From NCBI GenBank assembly GCA_021160625.1, contig JAGHCE010000249.1:1-5688 (forward strand): a stretch of 5,688 nucleotides of DNA, in the 5' to 3' direction. The position numbers were made by a program, and so were the translations under genes. The notes beneath the pieces were generated by a model, which saw only the letters and a list, made by a program, of their open reading frames with translations, was not told the DNA's origin and did not search any database. Shown one piece after another: positions 4,647 to 5,688 of this stretch. How positions within the stretch are numbered: position 1 is the first letter of the stretch; every line of letters starts with the position of its first letter. The stretch comes from Planctomycetota bacterium (lineage in GTDB: Bacteria > Planctomycetota > DG-23 > SLPQ01).

Positions 4647-5492
4647 ATGGACCTGAAACAGCTGACCTCGGAAATAAAAGAACTGCCGACTCTTCCGCAG
4701 GTGGCCGTGACCCTGATGGAGCTTTTGGACGATCCCGGCAGCAGCGCCCCGGAGATAAACCGCGTTATGGCGCGCGACCCGGCGCTCGCGTCGAAAATCC
4801 TCAAACTCGTCAACTCTGCCTACTACGGCCTCGCCAACAAGGTCTCCAGCCTCAACCAGGCAATAGTCATCCTCGGTTTCAAGACGGTCAAGTCCGTGGC
4901 GCTTTCGGCCTCGGTGATGGGCCTTTTCAAGGGGCCGAAAGGGACGAGCCTTTTCGACAGGGGGCAGTTCTGGAAGCACTCCATCGCCTGCGCCTGCGTG
5001 GCGAGGCTGGTCGCCAGGAAACAGGGGGGGCTCGATCCCGATATGTCCTTTTCGGTGGGTCTGCTCCACGACATAGGCAAGCAGGTGTTGGAACATTACC
5101 TCCCCTCGCAGACCGACGAGATCATCACGCTGGCCAGGGAGAAAAAGTGCTCCTTTCTCGATGCCGAGGCGCAAGTGCTGGAGACGAACCACGCCGAGAT
5201 CGGCAGCTGGCTGGCCGAGACCTGGGGCCTGCCGAGGGACTTGACCGCCGGCATCGGCTACCATCACGACATTGTGAATGCGCCCAACCAGGAACTCGTC
5301 GCCGTCATCCAGTTTGCCGACTACCTCTCCAAGGTGAAGGGGATAGGTGCCCCCGGTTCATGCGAGTCGCCCGAGCTCTCCAAGGATGTGTGGGGCCTCC
5401 TCACCGTGGACAAGAGTGACCTGCCGGAGCTGGTGAACACGATCAACCAGGAAATCGAGGCGGCCTCCGCCTGGCTCGAGGTAACCAACTGA
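4647..5492 (+). CDS. HDOD domain signalling protein
   Basis: The 281 residues are essentially one HDOD domain, a relative of HD phosphohydrolases found in bacterial signalling and regulation, predicted to be cytoplasmic. Diagnostic parts are LPTLPQVA (13-20), INRVMARDPALASKILKLVNSAYYG (start 37, with the DPAL and NSAYYG hallmarks) and the QAIVILGFKTVKSVAL segment (71-86). The HD-type positions follow: H111 (FWKHS), H141-D142 (LLHDIGK), H182 (NHAEIG), H206-H207 and D225. The HD motif is therefore largely kept, but enzyme activity cannot be inferred from that alone. There is no receiver, GGDEF, EAL or membrane segment. The start ATG has GGAAAGGGG (4627-4635) 11 nt upstream, a slightly long spacing. 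It lies 88 nt after the DUF1844 gene with no clear terminator between, so it may be co-transcribed. Its partner and signal are unknown. Confidence 0.92.
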   Translation: MDLKQLTSEIKELPTLPQVAVTLMELLDDPGSSAPEINRVMARDPALASKILKLVNSAYYGLANKVSSLNQAIVILGFKTVKSVALSASVMGLFKGPKGTSLFDRGQFWKHSIACACVARLVARKQGGLDPDMSFSVGLLHDIGKQVLEHYLPSQTDEIITLAREKKCSFLDAEAQVLETNHAEIGSWLAETWGLPRDLTAGIGYHHDIVNAPNQELVAVIQFADYLSKVKGIGAPGSCESPELSKDVWGLLTVDKSDLPELVNTINQEIEAASAWLEVTN

Positions 5493-5639
5493 ACTCTGCC
5501 CGAAAAGTCGCTCCCATTCAGCCGCGCCGCCGCACCTGTCAATCCACGCAATCAGCATCCTACACAGGCAACGTGCCGGATTGCCCTCCGTAGAGGCACT
5601 GCATACGATGCCGCCCCTGCGTACTAAAAGATGTTTTTC
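5493..5639. other. Non-coding spacer after the HDOD gene
   Basis: No reading frame with a convincing start or family motif was found on either strand. Weak hairpins exist, such as GGCAA (5567-5571) with TTGCC (5581-5585), and AAAA-GATG-TTTT (5626-5637). None is a strong intrinsic terminator, so where the operon transcript ends is not visible. Confidence 0.5.
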
Positions 5640-5666
5640 CGCAGATTACGCAGATTGCGCAGATTA
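5640..5666. repeat. Three tandem 9-bp units (CGCAGATTA type)
   Basis: The units are CGCAGATTA (5640-5648), CGCAGATTG (5649-5657) and CGCAGATTA (5658-5666), with one difference in the middle copy. The phrase, often seen as (A)TCTGCGTAATCTGCG on the other strand, is familiar from spacers of unrelated bacteria (recalled, not searched). There are no spacers between units, so this is not CRISPR. Confidence 0.7.
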
Positions 5667-5688
5667 GCACAGGGCCGAGAGATGGAAA

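Noticed and set aside
5640..5666. CRISPR array
   Set aside because: The units are only 9 bp, directly adjacent, without spacers, and no cas gene is present.

Overview
The window is GC-rich bacterial DNA with five protein-coding genes, all on the plus strand, separated by unusually repeat-dense spacers. Both kdsB (CMP-Kdo synthesis for lipopolysaccharide) and ilvC are present, so the source is a Gram-negative-type bacterium that makes its own branched-chain amino acids. The coding sequence is GC-rich yet uses ATA for isoleucine freely (about a dozen times in pyrG). The small DUF1844-family gene and the HDOD gene would fit lineages such as Desulfobacterota or the Planctomycetota/Omnitrophota side of the tree. 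That placement is an inference, and no phylum can be fixed from the window.

Layout. 1-134: non-coding, with a possible dispersed-repeat remnant at the edge and a candidate ilvC promoter containing a dyad. 135-1130: ilvC, ketol-acid reductoisomerase, apparently transcribed alone and closed by a clear intrinsic terminator (1161-1195). 1196-1533: a cluster of small hairpin repeats, including one element present in two diverged copies (1196-1277 and 1440-1533). 1534-1719: candidate promoter and structured leader for the next operon. 1720-4558: a tight operon of kdsB, pyrG (the stop and start codons share one base) and a DUF1844 protein 20 nt further on. 4647-5492: a stand-alone HDOD signalling protein, 88 nt downstream and possibly in the same transcript. 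5493-5688: non-coding, ending in a 9-bp tandem repeat.

How the genes work together. PyrG makes CTP and KdsB consumes CTP to activate Kdo, so their overlap couples nucleotide supply to envelope synthesis. The DUF1844 and HDOD proteins have no assigned substrate here. IlvC is metabolically separate.

No previously undescribed multi-gene system is visible. The two points most worth following are the IlvC cofactor loop, where the usual NADPH-phosphate-binding residues are replaced and three acidic residues are gained (suggesting an NADH-preferring enzyme), and the intergenic hairpin repeats, whose stems differ between copies while pairing and the loop are kept.
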